Shown: in pieces, positions 45,731 through 55,680 of the stretch
Layout: each line of letters starts with the position of its first letter
Position numbering within the stretch: position 1 is the stretch's first letter
NCBI GenBank assembly: GCA_017444615.1
Contig: JAFSWF010000071.1
Span: 34,788-98,787, forward strand
Length of the DNA: 64,000 nucleotides
Direction of reading: 5' to 3'
DNA from: Paludibacteraceae bacterium
Lineage (GTDB): Bacteria; Bacteroidota; Bacteroidia; Bacteroidales; Paludibacteraceae
Notes under the pieces: model-generated
What the model saw: the letters and a program-made list of their open reading frames with translations, nothing else
Told to the model about the DNA's origin: nothing
Database searches by the model: none
Position numbers and translations under genes: made by a program

Positions 45731-46708
45731 ATGGATCCTATTACAATTGTTTTGGTGGCGTTGCTATTTGTAGCCATCTGTATTTTCTTCTATTATGTGC
45801 CGTTCATGCTATGGATTAACGCCGTAGTGAGTGGTGTGCACATCAGTTTGGTACAACTCTTCCTGATGCGAATACGTAAGGTACCACCCTCAAAAATCGT
45901 CAATTGTATGATTGAGGCGCACAAAGCAGGTTTGGTGGAAGTGAAACGTGACGGATTAGAGGCGCACTATCTGGCCGGTGGACATATCGAGCGTGTGGTT
46001 CACGCACTCGTTTCTGCCAGCAAGGCAGGCATTGACTTGACCTTCCAGATGGCCACTGCGATAGATTTGGCAGGCCGTGATGTGTTCGAAGCAGTGCAGA
46101 TGAGTGTGAATCCCAAAGTGATAGACACTCCGCCGGTTGCTGCCGTGGCGAAAGATGGTATTCAGTTGATTGCCAAAGCGCGTGTAACGGTGCGTGCGAA
46201 CATTCGTCAGTTAGTCGGAGGTGCAGGAGAAGATACCATACTTGCCCGTGTAGGCGAAGGAATAGTCAGCTCAATCGGTAGCGCAGAGAGTCACAAGCAA
46301 GTGCTCGAAAACCCCGATTCCATCAGCAAATTAGTACTATCCAAAGGTCTGGATGACGGAACGGCGTTTGAGATTCTATCTATTGATATTGCCGATATAG
46401 ACGTTGGTAAGAACATCGGTGCACAACTACAAATGGATCAAGCAGAGGCAGATAAGAATATCGCGCAAGCCAAAGCAGAAGAGCGTCGCGCCATGGCCAT
46501 CGCCAGCGAACAAGAGATGAAGGCGAAAGCACAAGAAGCGCGTGCCAAAGTGATTGAAGCAGAAGCATTAGTGCCGCAGGCAATGGCAGAAGCCTTCCGG
46601 AATGGTAACCTCGGCATCATGGATTATTACCGCATGCAGAATATCCAAGCCGATACCGCCATGCGAGAGAACATCGCCGGCGCACCGGAAAAGAAAAATA
46701 AAAAATAA
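45731..46708 (+). CDS. floA: Flotillin-like protein FloA (UPF0365)
   Basis: 325 aa. An N-terminal membrane anchor (about 5-27) is followed by an SPFH/band-7 domain with [23 protein letters not shown] and [31 protein letters not shown], both diagnostic for FloA. A long EA-rich coiled coil (about 240-300, [20 protein letters not shown]) follows. It organises lipid microdomains in the inner membrane. It is in an operon with the NfeD-like gene. Confidence 0.95.
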   Translation: MDPITIVLVALLFVAICIFFYYVPFMLWINAVVSGVHISLVQLFLMRIRKVPPSKIVNCMIEAHKAGLVEVKRDGLEAHYLAGGHIERVVHALVSASKAGIDLTFQMATAIDLAGRDVFEAVQMSVNPKVIDTPPVAAVAKDGIQLIAKARVTVRANIRQLVGGAGEDTILARVGEGIVSSIGSAESHKQVLENPDSISKLVLSKGLDDGTAFEILSIDIADIDVGKNIGAQLQMDQAEADKNIAQAKAEERRAMAIASEQEMKAKAQEARAKVIEAEALVPQAMAEAFRNGNLGIMDYYRMQNIQADTAMRENIAGAPEKKNKK

Positions 46709-46734
46709 TCAGAAGGCTTAATTCTGAATGCTGA

Positions 46735-47529
46735 ATGAAAATAGCACTTTTACAATATCCGATTGAGTGGGCAAACCCCCAAGCCAATGTGGGCTTGCTC
46801 AACGAACGCTTAGCCGCTATAGCGGGACAAGTGGATATTGCTGTAGTGCCGGAGATGTTCAGTACAGGTTTTTGTCCGGATCGACCGGGATTAGCAGAAG
46901 AATGGGGGAAAGGTGAAGTGTATAACGCCTTGCAACGAATGGCGGACACCTATCAGATGGCGATTGTGGGGTCGATGATGGCAACCGAGAAAGGCAAACT
47001 ATACAACCGAGGGTTCATGTTCCGGCCCAACGACACGCCCTTCCACTACGACAAACACCATCTGTACAAAAGCGGCGGAGAAGCGGAGTTCTTCACGCCC
47101 GGCAATAACCGTCCGATATGGGAGTTCCGAGGCGTGAAGATACGATTGGCGATCTGTTATGACTTGCGTTTCCCTGTATGGCTACGCCAGGACAAGCATA
47201 ATCTGTACGATCTCCTGATCTGTATAGCATGCTGGCCATCCATTCGTATTCAGTACTGGGATGTCTTATTACCTGCCCGCGGAGCGGAGAACCATTGTTA
47301 CGCCATCGGGGTGAATATGGTTGGAACAGACGGTGCACAAATGGATTATAATGGTCATTCAGCCGCGTATGACACTTGGCTACATAACGTAGCAAGCTTT
47401 GAGGATTATGAATCAGCCACACGTATCGTGGATTTATCCATCGCCAAATTGCGACATTTCCGCGAAGTGCTACCCCAATGGCAAGAAGGAGATGAATATA
47501 AATTGGAAAATACGACAGTTAACGCCTGA
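46735..47529 (+). CDS. Nitrilase-family amidohydrolase (omega-amidase type)
   Basis: 264 aa, the size of YafV/NIT2-type omega-amidases. The catalytic triad is visible: Glu in VVPEMFSTGF, Lys in YDKHHLY and Cys in RLAICYDLRFPVWLR. Likely reaction: hydrolysis of 2-oxoglutaramate or 2-oxosuccinamate to the oxoacid and ammonia. That substrate is inferred from overall similarity to YafV; another small amide is possible. Its end overlaps the recJ start by 38 bp, so the two are translated together. Confidence 0.87.
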   Translation: MKIALLQYPIEWANPQANVGLLNERLAAIAGQVDIAVVPEMFSTGFCPDRPGLAEEWGKGEVYNALQRMADTYQMAIVGSMMATEKGKLYNRGFMFRPNDTPFHYDKHHLYKSGGEAEFFTPGNNRPIWEFRGVKIRLAICYDLRFPVWLRQDKHNLYDLLICIACWPSIRIQYWDVLLPARGAENHCYAIGVNMVGTDGAQMDYNGHSAAYDTWLHNVASFEDYESATRIVDLSIAKLRHFREVLPQWQEGDEYKLENTTVNA

Positions 47530-49204
47530 GGAACAAGTAGCCGCAGAGCGTTTGAGTAACGAACTGGAAATCGGTCCGGTAGCCGGTCGTATTTTAGCCG
47601 GTCGAGGTATTCGTACTGCCGCAGAAGCGCGTGCGTACATTCGCCCCACGTTGGATAGTTTGCACGACCCCTTCCTTATGCGTGATATGGGAGCAGCAGT
47701 GGACCGTTTGGAGCGAGCTATCGATGCCAACGAACGGATCATGGTTTATGGGGATTATGATGTGGACGGTACTACTGCTGTGGCGCTGATGTATTCATTC
47801 CTCAAAACACAAACAACGAACCTTGTTTATTACATTCCGGATCGTTACACCGAGGGATACGGTATCTCTACAAAAGGCATCGACACCGCCAAAGACAAAG
47901 GGTGCACCTTGGTGATTGCGCTAGATTGCGGTATCAAAGCAGTGGATAAGATTGACTATGCCAATAGCCTAGGCATCGATTTCATCATCTGTGACCACCA
48001 CACCCCGGGTGACCGTATTCCCGATGCCGTGGCAGTGCTGAATATGAAACGCGCCGATTGTATGTACCCCTTCAAAGAACTGAGCGGCTGCGGAGTAGGA
48101 TTCAAGTTAGTGCAAGCCTATGCCCAACGCCGAGGCATTGATAAACAAGAGGTGTACCGACTCTTACCGCTCTTGGCTATGTCTATCGCCAGTGACATCG
48201 TACCGGTGACGGGAGAGAACAGAGTATTGGCGTTCTATGGTTTGCGAGCGCTCAATGCCCAACCTTCCGTGGGTGTAAAAGCCATCATGCAAGTGGCGGG
48301 TATAGAGGGCAAAAAAGTGACTATAAGCGATTTGGTCTTTAAGTTTGGTCCGCGGATCAATGCCGCCGGTCGTATCAAGAGTGGCGCTGAGGCGGTGCGA
48401 TTGCTCATTACGGATGATGAAGAGGCGGCAATGCAGTTTGCAGAAGACATCAATACCTATAACCAGGATCGACGCGATTATGATAGCCGTACTACCGACG
48501 AAGCCTTGGAGCAGTTGGCCACGGACCCGATGAATGCGGACCGACATACAACCGTTGTGTTCTCGCCCGACTGGCACAAAGGGGTAGTGGGTATAGCCGC
48601 GAGTCGATTGACGGAGACCTATTACCGTCCTACCATTGTGTTGACAGCCGGAGAGGATGATATTATCAGTGGTAGCGCACGTTCGGTAAGCGATTTTGAT
48701 ATATACACGGCCATTGACTCTTGCCGCGATTTGTTGACCAACTTCGGAGGACATAAGTTCGCGGCAGGTTTGAGCATGCATCGCAAAGACTTGCCGGAGT
48801 TCAAACAGCGTTTTGAAGCCTATGTGGCTGCTCATATAACGCCCGAACAACAAGTACCGACGCTCGAAGTGGAAGCCGAAGTGGAACTGAGCGATTTGAA
48901 TTGGAAATTGTATAAGATTCTGCAGTGTTTAGAACCGTTTGGACCCGGAAACGAACGACCACTCTTCCTCTGCCGCGGACTAATCAATAACCGTAACACC
49001 CGTGCGGTAAGCGACGGCAAACATCTGCATTTGGATGTAACCGATAGGATAGTGGCAATGGATGGAATTGCGTTCGGACAAGGAGACAAAGCACTCCCCC
49101 TGCAAAACGGACAAAGCGTCGATGTGTGCTTCTATCTGGATGAGAACACCTACCGCGGCAGAACAACCCTCCAAATGAACGCCCAAGACATCCGTTTGAA
49201 TTAG
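47492..49204 (+). CDS. recJ: Single-stranded-DNA exonuclease RecJ
   Basis: Start at ATG 47492 (MNINWKIRQLTPEEQ), which has AGAAGGA just upstream; the frame is open from 47399, but the extra part is nitrilase reading in another frame. 570 aa. DHH motifs: MVYGDYDVDGTTAVALMY, ALDCGI, ICDHHTPG and the DHHA1 GGHKFAAGLSM. It is a 5'-3' exonuclease in recombination and mismatch repair. The nuclease core and the C-terminal OB domain are complete. Confidence 0.95.
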   Translation: MNINWKIRQLTPEEQVAAERLSNELEIGPVAGRILAGRGIRTAAEARAYIRPTLDSLHDPFLMRDMGAAVDRLERAIDANERIMVYGDYDVDGTTAVALMYSFLKTQTTNLVYYIPDRYTEGYGISTKGIDTAKDKGCTLVIALDCGIKAVDKIDYANSLGIDFIICDHHTPGDRIPDAVAVLNMKRADCMYPFKELSGCGVGFKLVQAYAQRRGIDKQEVYRLLPLLAMSIASDIVPVTGENRVLAFYGLRALNAQPSVGVKAIMQVAGIEGKKVTISDLVFKFGPRINAAGRIKSGAEAVRLLITDDEEAAMQFAEDINTYNQDRRDYDSRTTDEALEQLATDPMNADRHTTVVFSPDWHKGVVGIAASRLTETYYRPTIVLTAGEDDIISGSARSVSDFDIYTAIDSCRDLLTNFGGHKFAAGLSMHRKDLPEFKQRFEAYVAAHITPEQQVPTLEVEAEVELSDLNWKLYKILQCLEPFGPGNERPLFLCRGLINNRNTRAVSDGKHLHLDVTDRIVAMDGIAFGQGDKALPLQNGQSVDVCFYLDENTYRGRTTLQMNAQDIRLN

Positions 49205-49233
49205 AAATTTCATTGTATTAGTGAACGCTAATT

Positions 49234-49635
49234 ATGTACCAGTTTGAAGTTGAAAATCCGTATAACGGAATCAAGAAAGTAATCACAGTGCCGGAGGAGA
49301 TGAGTATTGAGGATTTCACGCGGGAATTGCGGTGTGAAACGGGATTGGAGTACACCGTAGGTGCGCAATACCACATGATCATCGACCAACAAAACCGCGT
49401 CTTCATGCTTGATGACTCCATCGCCACCCATGTGGATATGCTCTGGGAGGGAGGAGATATCCCCGATGATCCAGAGAAAAAAGCCTACTACCGCGAAGAC
49501 TTCTACTACCCCGAGAGCCAATACACGCTCAAGGACCTTTTCCCTGAAATAGGTGCAAATATCCTCTATGGCCAGGATTACGACAAAGTTTATTGCAAGT
49601 TGATAGATGTGATAGACGACGAAGAAAATTCATAA
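49234..49635 (+). CDS. Hypothetical acidic protein
   Basis: 133 aa, acidic, without a signal peptide, membrane segment or cysteine cluster. It opens MYQFEVENPYNGIKKVITVP. The end (YTLKDLFPEIGANILYGQDY) has a weak flavour of pRiA4b ORF-3-like proteins (LYxYDFGD region), but the key residues are not present, so I do not assign it. Codon use and the position 29 bp after recJ support a real gene. Confidence 0.65.
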   Translation: MYQFEVENPYNGIKKVITVPEEMSIEDFTRELRCETGLEYTVGAQYHMIIDQQNRVFMLDDSIATHVDMLWEGGDIPDDPEKKAYYREDFYYPESQYTLKDLFPEIGANILYGQDYDKVYCKLIDVIDDEENS

Positions 49636-49649
49636 ATATTCTTCTTTTA

Positions 49650-49681
49650 TTTGCATATATGCAAAAAAAGTTGTACCTTTG
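49650..49681 (+). promoter_or_regulatory. tdk promoter
   Basis: TTTG (49650-49653), 20 bp, TACCTTTG (49674-49681). The -33 lies in the palindrome TTGCATATATGCAA. The tdk ATG follows 41 bp downstream. Confidence 0.83.
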
Positions 49682-49722
49682 CACTCGCATTGGGTAGCGA
49701 ATCATAAATCGTAAAAATACAT

Positions 49723-50313
49723 ATGTTTTCAGAACGAGACACCAAAGGGCCAACCTTTCGCAAGGGGGCGATTGAAGTAGTTTGCGGATCGATGTTCAGC
49801 GGCAAGACCGAAGAACTTATCCGTCGTATGAAACGCGCTAAGTTCGCTAAATTGCGGGTAGAGATTTTCAAACCCGCCATCGATGTGCGCTATAGCGAAG
49901 AAGATGTGGTTAGTCACGACCGTACGGTCATTCAATCCACACCGGTGGAAAATAGCCAAACAATCCTTCTGCTGGCGAACGATATTGATGTGGTGGGCAT
50001 TGACGAGGCGCAGTTCTTCGATATGGGTATCGTGGATGTGTGCCAACAGTTGGCTAACCGAGGTATTCGTGTTATTGCCGGTGGACTCGATATGGATTAC
50101 CGTGGCGTGCCCTTTGGACCTATGCCGGCATTGATGGCGATTGCAGATGATGTGTACAAAGCGCATGCTATCTGCGTTCATTGTGGTGATTTGGCGTATG
50201 TGAGCCATCGTCTTGTTCAGAGCGATAAGCGTGTTTTATTGGGCGAAACAGAGAGTTATGAACCGCTTTGCCGCGCTTGTTACAACAAAGCGATTGCCGC
50301 AGAGCAATCATAG
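49723..50313 (+). CDS. tdk: Thymidine kinase
   Basis: 196 aa type II thymidine kinase (dT + ATP to dTMP). P-loop [16 protein letters not shown], Walker-B-like [12 protein letters not shown], lasso loop [14 protein letters not shown] and zinc cysteines in [11 protein letters not shown] and CRACYNKA. Normal length. Followed by priA after a block of TACATCA repeats. Confidence 0.96.
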   Translation: MFSERDTKGPTFRKGAIEVVCGSMFSGKTEELIRRMKRAKFAKLRVEIFKPAIDVRYSEEDVVSHDRTVIQSTPVENSQTILLLANDIDVVGIDEAQFFDMGIVDVCQQLANRGIRVIAGGLDMDYRGVPFGPMPALMAIADDVYKAHAICVHCGDLAYVSHRLVQSDKRVLLGETESYEPLCRACYNKAIAAEQS

Positions 50314-52394
50314 ATTATACATTAAACATCATACATCATACATCATACATCATACATTATATCGATGTCATATTACCCTTAGCCATCCGGGATTGCTATA
50401 CGTATAGCGTTCCGGATGATTTGGCTTTACCACCTGTAGGTAGTCGAGTGGTAGTGCCGCTGATGAAAAAAGAAGTGCGGGGCGTTGTATTACGCCAACA
50501 TGTAGAACCAATAGATGCCGCTTTGCAGGCTAAGATTCGTCCGATTTCATCGATTATATCCGATGCACCGATTGTACCGCGTGAGCAGTTGGCGTTATGG
50601 CAATGGATGAGTGCTTATTACATGTGCACCTTAGGCGAAGTGATGAGTGCCGCATTGCCGGTAGGCGTGGATAAACGATTATTGAGCCCCCCTAAGCGTC
50701 GACGCACGCATATAACACCCTATACGGGGGAGATTGTACCACACCATCCGCTTAGCCTTGCGCAAACGAATTGTGTCGATTCCATCGAGCAAAATTGGCA
50801 GGAAGGAAAGTCTATAGTGCTTCTGCACGGAGTGACAGGAAGCGGGAAGACCGATATTTATATTCATCTGATTGAGAAACAACTGCAGCAATGTAAGAAT
50901 GCGCTTTATTTAGTACCGGAGATAGCCCTTACGACCCAACTAACCAGCCGCTTACAGCGTATTTTCGGAGACCGATTGATTGTTTATCATAGCCGTTTCA
51001 CCGATGCCGAACGCGAGGAACGCTACAAACAAATCACCAATCACCAATCACCAATTACCAATTCCCAATCACCAACAACCAATAACTTTGTGGCCATTGG
51101 AGCGAGAAGTGCTGTCTTTTTGCCGATTCCTAACTTAGGTTTAGTGATTGTAGATGAGGAGCATGATCCCAGTTATAAGCAGACCGAACCGGCTCCTCGC
51201 TATCATGCGCGTGCGGCAGCTATTGTGTTGGCAAAAGAACATGGAGCGAAAGTACTATTAGGAACGGCTACGCCTTCGATGGAATCGTACTATTTGGCAC
51301 AAAAAGGGGTCTATGGATTCGTCTCGCTTACTGAGCGGTTTGGAGGATTGGAATTGCCGCAGATTACTACTATTGACTTGCAACAGCAGTACACACGCAA
51401 AGAGATGGAAGGCCATTTTAGCGATCCGCTCATAGTTACTATTCGGCAGTGTTTGGCGGATCATAAGCAGGTTATTTTGTTTCAGAACAGACGTGGATAT
51501 GCCCCCCAGTTGCTATGTACCTCTTGTGGTCAGCCACCTCGATGTGTGCAATGCGATGTGCCCTTAACGCTGCATAAACAAGCCAATGAGCTGCGATGCC
51601 ACTATTGCGGTTATAAGATGCCTATCCCTCCTGTTTGTCCGGAGTGCGGTGGTGAATGGAAGGTGGTTGGTTTTGGAACGGAGCGGATAGAAGATGAGAT
51701 ACAAACGCTTTTTCCTCAAGCGCGCGTTTTGCGTATGGATTTGGATACCACACGCAGCAAAACAGCCTATCAAGATATCATCAATGCCTTCTCTCGGCAC
51801 GAGTGTGATATTTTAGTGGGTACACAGATGGTGACCAAAGGGTTGGACTTTGCAGAAGTACGGTTAGTAGCGGTGCTCAATGCTGATCCGCTTTTCAATC
51901 AACCGGATTTTCGGGCGTATGAGAGGGCTTATCAGATGTTGGAACAAGTGGCAGGTCGAGCCGGCCGCAAAGGGCAGCAGGGACAAGTGATGATACAAAC
52001 ATTCAATCCGACTAATCCGGTTTTGGAGTTTGTGCGTAAGCACGATTATGAAGGGCTTTATAAACAGCAGATCAAAGAGCGGGAAATGTTCCATTATCCT
52101 CCATTTCATCGGCTGATTCGGGTTGAACTGCGTCACCATGATCGCAGACGTGTGGAGCAAGCTACTGAACTGCTGCAGCAACGACTGAACCGTATATTCG
52201 GATCGCGCGTGTCTGCTGTTATTGTGCCCAGTGTGGAGCGCGTACAAGCGTATTATATCCGCTGCTTGACACTTCGGATGGAGCAAGGCGTGTCGTTGAC
52301 GGAAGCAAAGAAGCGATTGCGAGAGGCGATCACGTATGTGGCAACTATGAAAGCGAATACAAACATAAAAATTATTATAGATGTCGATTCCTGA
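50268..52394 (+). CDS. priA: Primosomal helicase PriA, start uncertain
   Basis: Superfamily 2 helicase that restarts stalled forks. Core motifs: [13 protein letters not shown] (Walker A), [13 protein letters not shown] (DEEH), four CxxC zinc pairs from [13 protein letters not shown] to CPECGG, and VAGRAGRKG. The conserved N-terminus starts at [20 protein letters not shown] (about 50356), but no ATG, GTG or TTG precedes it until the TTGs at 50277 and 50268, inside tdk. The intervening frame runs through TACATCA repeats. An insert [16 protein letters not shown] between motifs Ia and II is coded by eight 7-bp units (51032-51087). The end overlaps the next gene by 14 bp. Confidence 0.92.
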   Translation: MPRLLQQSDCRRAIIDYTLNIIHHTSYIIHYIDVILPLAIRDCYTYSVPDDLALPPVGSRVVVPLMKKEVRGVVLRQHVEPIDAALQAKIRPISSIISDAPIVPREQLALWQWMSAYYMCTLGEVMSAALPVGVDKRLLSPPKRRRTHITPYTGEIVPHHPLSLAQTNCVDSIEQNWQEGKSIVLLHGVTGSGKTDIYIHLIEKQLQQCKNALYLVPEIALTTQLTSRLQRIFGDRLIVYHSRFTDAEREERYKQITNHQSPITNSQSPTTNNFVAIGARSAVFLPIPNLGLVIVDEEHDPSYKQTEPAPRYHARAAAIVLAKEHGAKVLLGTATPSMESYYLAQKGVYGFVSLTERFGGLELPQITTIDLQQQYTRKEMEGHFSDPLIVTIRQCLADHKQVILFQNRRGYAPQLLCTSCGQPPRCVQCDVPLTLHKQANELRCHYCGYKMPIPPVCPECGGEWKVVGFGTERIEDEIQTLFPQARVLRMDLDTTRSKTAYQDIINAFSRHECDILVGTQMVTKGLDFAEVRLVAVLNADPLFNQPDFRAYERAYQMLEQVAGRAGRKGQQGQVMIQTFNPTNPVLEFVRKHDYEGLYKQQIKEREMFHYPPFHRLIRVELRHHDRRRVEQATELLQQRLNRIFGSRVSAVIVPSVERVQAYYIRCLTLRMEQGVSLTEAKKRLREAITYVATMKANTNIKIIIDVDS
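50311..50359. repeat. 7-bp repeat array at the tdk-priA junction
   Basis: Seven consecutive units related to TACATCA/TACATTA (49 bp) begin at the tdk stop and end just where the conserved PriA sequence begins. They are part of the open priA frame and remove any standard start codon from this stretch. Confidence 0.85.
51032..51087. repeat. 7-bp repeat array inside priA
   Basis: Eight units, AATCACC three times, then AATTACC, AATTCCC, AATCACC, AACAACC and AATAACT. They encode a Gln/Asn/Ser/Pro/Thr-rich loop in the helicase domain where other PriA proteins have a short turn. Confidence 0.85.
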
Positions 52395-53349
52395 AAACAA
52401 ACGCCGTGTGGCGTACATTAATGAGCAGATTGAGAACGGTAAAGCCGCTCAGTTAGTAGCAGAAGGTGAGGCGTATCATGAAGAGCAACTCACGCGCATT
52501 GCGCAAGATATATGTTCGCGCGCCGGCGTGCGCGTGGTGTTGATAGCCGGACCTTCCTCCAGTGGCAAAACCAGCACTTCTATTCGGCTGTGCTTGGCAC
52601 TTCTGGAACAAGGCAAACAACCGGTTTCCTTGTCGTTGGATAATTGGTTTTTAAGTAGCGATAAAGCACCGGTGGATGAGGATGGAAACAAAGATTACGA
52701 AAGTGTCTATGCGTTGGACTTGGCGCAATTAGATGACGATTTAGACGGATTATTGGCAGGAGAAGAGGTAGAATTGCCGACCTTCAATTTCAAGACAGGT
52801 CAACGTGAGTACAACGGTGATCGATTGCAATTGACGGAAAATAATATCTTGGTGGTAGAAGGTATTCACGCCTTGAATCCGATTTTATTCACCTACGATG
52901 ATGATGGTCCGGCGTTTGAGGCGAGTACGTTCTATAAGATCTATGCAGCTCCAATGAGTCCCGTCACCTTAGATGGCGAAAAATGGATACCTACCTCTAC
53001 ACATCGTTTGTTGCGTCGGATGAGCCGCGATCTGCGTACGCGCGGCAAGTCGCCTCAAACCACTATTGCACAATGGCAATCGGTGCGTGATGGCGAGGCG
53101 AAATGGATCGAACCGTTCCATGCCGAAGCCGATGCGCAGTTCGATACCAGTATGACGTATGAGATACCGGCTATTCGAAGTTGTGTGGAAACGGCCTTGC
53201 AAAGTGTTCCGGCGGCATCGGCGGAATATGAGGTGGCCGAGCGATTGCTGTATTACCTCAGTTTCTTCGAGTCCTTAGATGCCTCGTATGTGCCAAGAAC
53301 TTCTATTTTGAGGGAGTTTATAGGCGGTTCACAGTTCAATGTGGGCTAA
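52381..53349 (+). CDS. Uridine-kinase/phosphoribulokinase-like nucleoside kinase
   Basis: 322 aa. P-loop VLIAGPSSSGKTSTSIRL, the substrate loop SLDNWFLSSDKAPVDEDGNKDYESVYALDL and NILVVEGIHALNP, typical of the PRK/Udk P-loop kinases. It is longer than classical Udk (about 210 aa) and matches the single-kinase-domain form that in other species carries an N-terminal TGS-like half. Probable pyrimidine nucleoside salvage, consistent with tdk two genes upstream; the exact substrate is unproven. It overlaps the priA stop. Confidence 0.83.
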   Translation: MSIPENKRRVAYINEQIENGKAAQLVAEGEAYHEEQLTRIAQDICSRAGVRVVLIAGPSSSGKTSTSIRLCLALLEQGKQPVSLSLDNWFLSSDKAPVDEDGNKDYESVYALDLAQLDDDLDGLLAGEEVELPTFNFKTGQREYNGDRLQLTENNILVVEGIHALNPILFTYDDDGPAFEASTFYKIYAAPMSPVTLDGEKWIPTSTHRLLRRMSRDLRTRGKSPQTTIAQWQSVRDGEAKWIEPFHAEADAQFDTSMTYEIPAIRSCVETALQSVPAASAEYEVAERLLYYLSFFESLDASYVPRTSILREFIGGSQFNVG

Positions 53350-53382
53350 TTTTGCGCTTTTTTGCAAAAAAATGCAAAAATA

Positions 53383-53414
53383 TTTGGTCATGTCAAAATT
53401 TTGTTGTACCTTTG
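53383..53414 (+). promoter_or_regulatory. tRNA-Met promoter
   Basis: TTTG (53383-53386), 20 bp, TACCTTTG (53407-53414), 31 bp upstream of the tRNA. The spacer begins GTCATGTC, part of the extended -33 form seen elsewhere in the window. Confidence 0.83.
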
Positions 53415-53445
53415 CACCCGCTTTTCGCTCGAAAGGGCAAAAGAA

Positions 53446-53522
53446 GGCGGGATAGCTCAGCTGGTTAGAGCGCATGATTCATAATCATGAGGTCCCCAGT
53501 TCAATCCTGGGTCCCGCTACCA
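53446..53522 (+). tRNA. tRNA with CAT anticodon (Met, elongator type)
   Basis: A 77-nt cloverleaf with encoded CCA. Acceptor GGCGGGA/TCCCGCT (with one G-T pair at position 1), D stem GCTC/GAGC, anticodon stem CATGA/TCATG with loop TTCATAA (anticodon CAT), and T arm CCCAG-TTCAATC-CTGGG. CAT could be elongator Met or lysidine-modified Ile; the adjacent metG and the non-initiator acceptor favour elongator Met. A strong terminator follows. Confidence 0.93.
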
Positions 53523-53551
53523 AAGAGAGACGCAATTTTGCGTCTCTCTTT
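53522..53551. terminator. Bidirectional terminator after tRNA-Met and metG
   Basis: A perfect stem AAAGAGAGACGCAA/TTGCGTCTCTCTTT with a 2-base centre, flanked by A and T runs on the two sides. It lies between the plus-strand tRNA and the minus-strand metG stop and can serve both. Confidence 0.88.
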
Positions 53552-53580
53552 TCTCTAAACTCTCATCTCTAAACTCTCTC

Positions 53581-55656
53581 TCACCCTACTGCAGAGCCAT
53601 TTTTTACCGGTGCAGAGACGGTAGTAACAACTAATTTGCCATCGGCATTAACGGCTGAGAGGATCATTCCTTGCGATTCGACGCCCATCATCTTACGCGG
53701 CGGGAAGTTAGCAATATAAAGTACTTGTTTGCCAACTAATACCGAAGGATCTGGATAAGACTGTGCAATACCGCTCAGGATCGTTCGTCCGCCCATACCA
53801 TCGTCCAGTTTGAATTGCAGCAGACGATCGGATTTCTTGACGGGTGTGCATTCCAAAACGGTTGCAACGCGGATGTCTGTTTTGTCGAATTCATCGATGG
53901 TTGTAGCCGCCTTTATAGGCTCGGGGCGCCAGTTCTTAAGCGCTTCAGCTTTAGCGGCCGCTTCGTTCTCTGCTTTGATACGCGCGAGTTTATCTAATTG
54001 TGCTTGAATAGCGGCGTCTTCAATCTTTTCGAAGAGCAGCGATACTTCGCCCAAAGCTTCGCCCGTATGCAACAAGTCGATGCGTCCCAAATCGCCCCAA
54101 CCGATAGCGCTGTTCAAGCGTAACATCGACCTTAATTTCTTCGATGAAAACGGCAGGAAAGGCTCAAAAGCGATGGCTAAGTTAGCGGCTATTTGTAGCG
54201 CTATATGGAGTGCGGTAGCAGTACGATTCATATCCGTTTTGGCAAGTTTCCAAGGTTCAGTATCCGCCAAATACTTATTACCGATACGCGCGAGGTTCAT
54301 GGCTTCTTTCTGCGCATCACGGAAACGGAAGGACTCAATCAGTTGCTCCAATGTGGCTTTGACGTTCTTGAATTCTTCGATCGTCTCTTTGTCATAATCC
54401 GTTAACTCACCGCAAACAGGCACTTTGCCTTCGAAATATTTTCCCGTCAAAACCAGGGCTCTATTGACGAAATTGCCGTAAATAGCTACAAGTTCGTTGT
54501 TATTACGTGCCTGAAAATCTGCCCACGTGAAGTCGTTATCCTTGGTCTCCGGTGCATTGGCGGTGAGCACATAACGGAGTGTGTCTTGTTTGCCCGGAAA
54601 ATCCTCCAAGTACTCGTTCAGCCAAACCGCCCAGTTACGCGAAGTGGATATCTTGTCGCCCTCGAGGTTCAAGAACTCATTCGATGGCACATTATCCGGC
54701 AGGTTATAACCTTGCGCTTTGAGCATAGCAGGGAAGACGATACAATGGAAGACGATGTTATCTTTTCCGATGAAATGGATCATTCTTGTATCTTCTTGCT
54801 TCCACCATTTCTCCCATGGACCGTATTTGTCAGGCTGTGCATCGCATAGTTCTTTGGTATTGGAGATATAACCTATTGGAGCATCGAACCACACATAGAG
54901 CACTTTGCCTTCTGCGCCTTCTACCGGCACAGGAATACCCCAATCGAGGTCGCGCGTTACCGCACGCGGTTTGAGTCCACCATCTAACCAAGACTTACAT
55001 TGCCCATAGACGTTCGGTCGCCACTCTTTATGTTGGTTCAAGATCCAATCTTCCAACCATGCTTGGTATTGGTCCAACGGCAAGTACCAGTGTTTGGTTT
55101 CTTTCTTGGCCAGCGGGTTACCCGTTTCGGCGTTGTAGGGATTGATCAATTCATCTGGCGAAAGAGTTGCACCGCATTTCTCGCATTGATCGCCGTAGGC
55201 TCCTAAGGAATGGCATCGCGGACACTCGCCGCGGATGTTTCGGTCGGTGAGGAAATGTCCGGTCTCAGGGTCATAGAACTGCTCGGATGTCTCCTCTGTA
55301 AACTGTCCAGCGTCGTACATTTTGCGGAAATAATCGGCTGCAAACTGATGATGAATAGCCGAAGTGGTACGCGAATAAATATCAAAAGAGATCCCGAAAT
55401 CGGCGAACGAACGTTTGATCAGTTCGTGGTATCGATCCACCACCTGTTGGGTGGTTATTCCTTCTTTACGAGCGCGGATGGTGACAGGCACACCGTGTTC
55501 GTCGCTTCCGCAAACGAATAGCGATTCTTGCCCTTTTAGACGCAAGTAACGTGCGTAGATGTCAGCCGGTACATACACCCCGGCGAGGTGTCCGATATGC
55601 ACAGGACCGTTGGCGTACGGCAGTGCGGCGGTGATTAAAGTGCGATTAAAAGCCAT
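53581..55656 (-). CDS. metG: Methionyl-tRNA synthetase
   Basis: 691 aa. HIGH motif as [11 protein letters not shown], zinc knuckle [22 protein letters not shown]-like motif as [13 protein letters not shown], an anticodon-binding helical domain (about 400-550) and a C-terminal Trbp111-type tRNA-binding OB domain (about 590-691, [24 protein letters not shown]). It charges tRNA-Met and lies next to a CAT tRNA gene on the opposite strand. It follows cdaA by 24 bp. Confidence 0.97.
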   Translation of the reverse strand: MAFNRTLITAALPYANGPVHIGHLAGVYVPADIYARYLRLKGQESLFVCGSDEHGVPVTIRARKEGITTQQVVDRYHELIKRSFADFGISFDIYSRTTSAIHHQFAADYFRKMYDAGQFTEETSEQFYDPETGHFLTDRNIRGECPRCHSLGAYGDQCEKCGATLSPDELINPYNAETGNPLAKKETKHWYLPLDQYQAWLEDWILNQHKEWRPNVYGQCKSWLDGGLKPRAVTRDLDWGIPVPVEGAEGKVLYVWFDAPIGYISNTKELCDAQPDKYGPWEKWWKQEDTRMIHFIGKDNIVFHCIVFPAMLKAQGYNLPDNVPSNEFLNLEGDKISTSRNWAVWLNEYLEDFPGKQDTLRYVLTANAPETKDNDFTWADFQARNNNELVAIYGNFVNRALVLTGKYFEGKVPVCGELTDYDKETIEEFKNVKATLEQLIESFRFRDAQKEAMNLARIGNKYLADTEPWKLAKTDMNRTATALHIALQIAANLAIAFEPFLPFSSKKLRSMLRLNSAIGWGDLGRIDLLHTGEALGEVSLLFEKIEDAAIQAQLDKLARIKAENEAAAKAEALKNWRPEPIKAATTIDEFDKTDIRVATVLECTPVKKSDRLLQFKLDDGMGGRTILSGIAQSYPDPSVLVGKQVLYIANFPPRKMMGVESQGMILSAVNADGKLVVTTVSAPVKNGSAVG

Positions 55657-55680
55657 ATGTTGTAGTATTTAGTTACAATG

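Noticed and set aside
50311-50359. The TACATCA array as a CRISPR
   Set aside because: Units are 7 bp with no spacers; there are no cas genes in the window.
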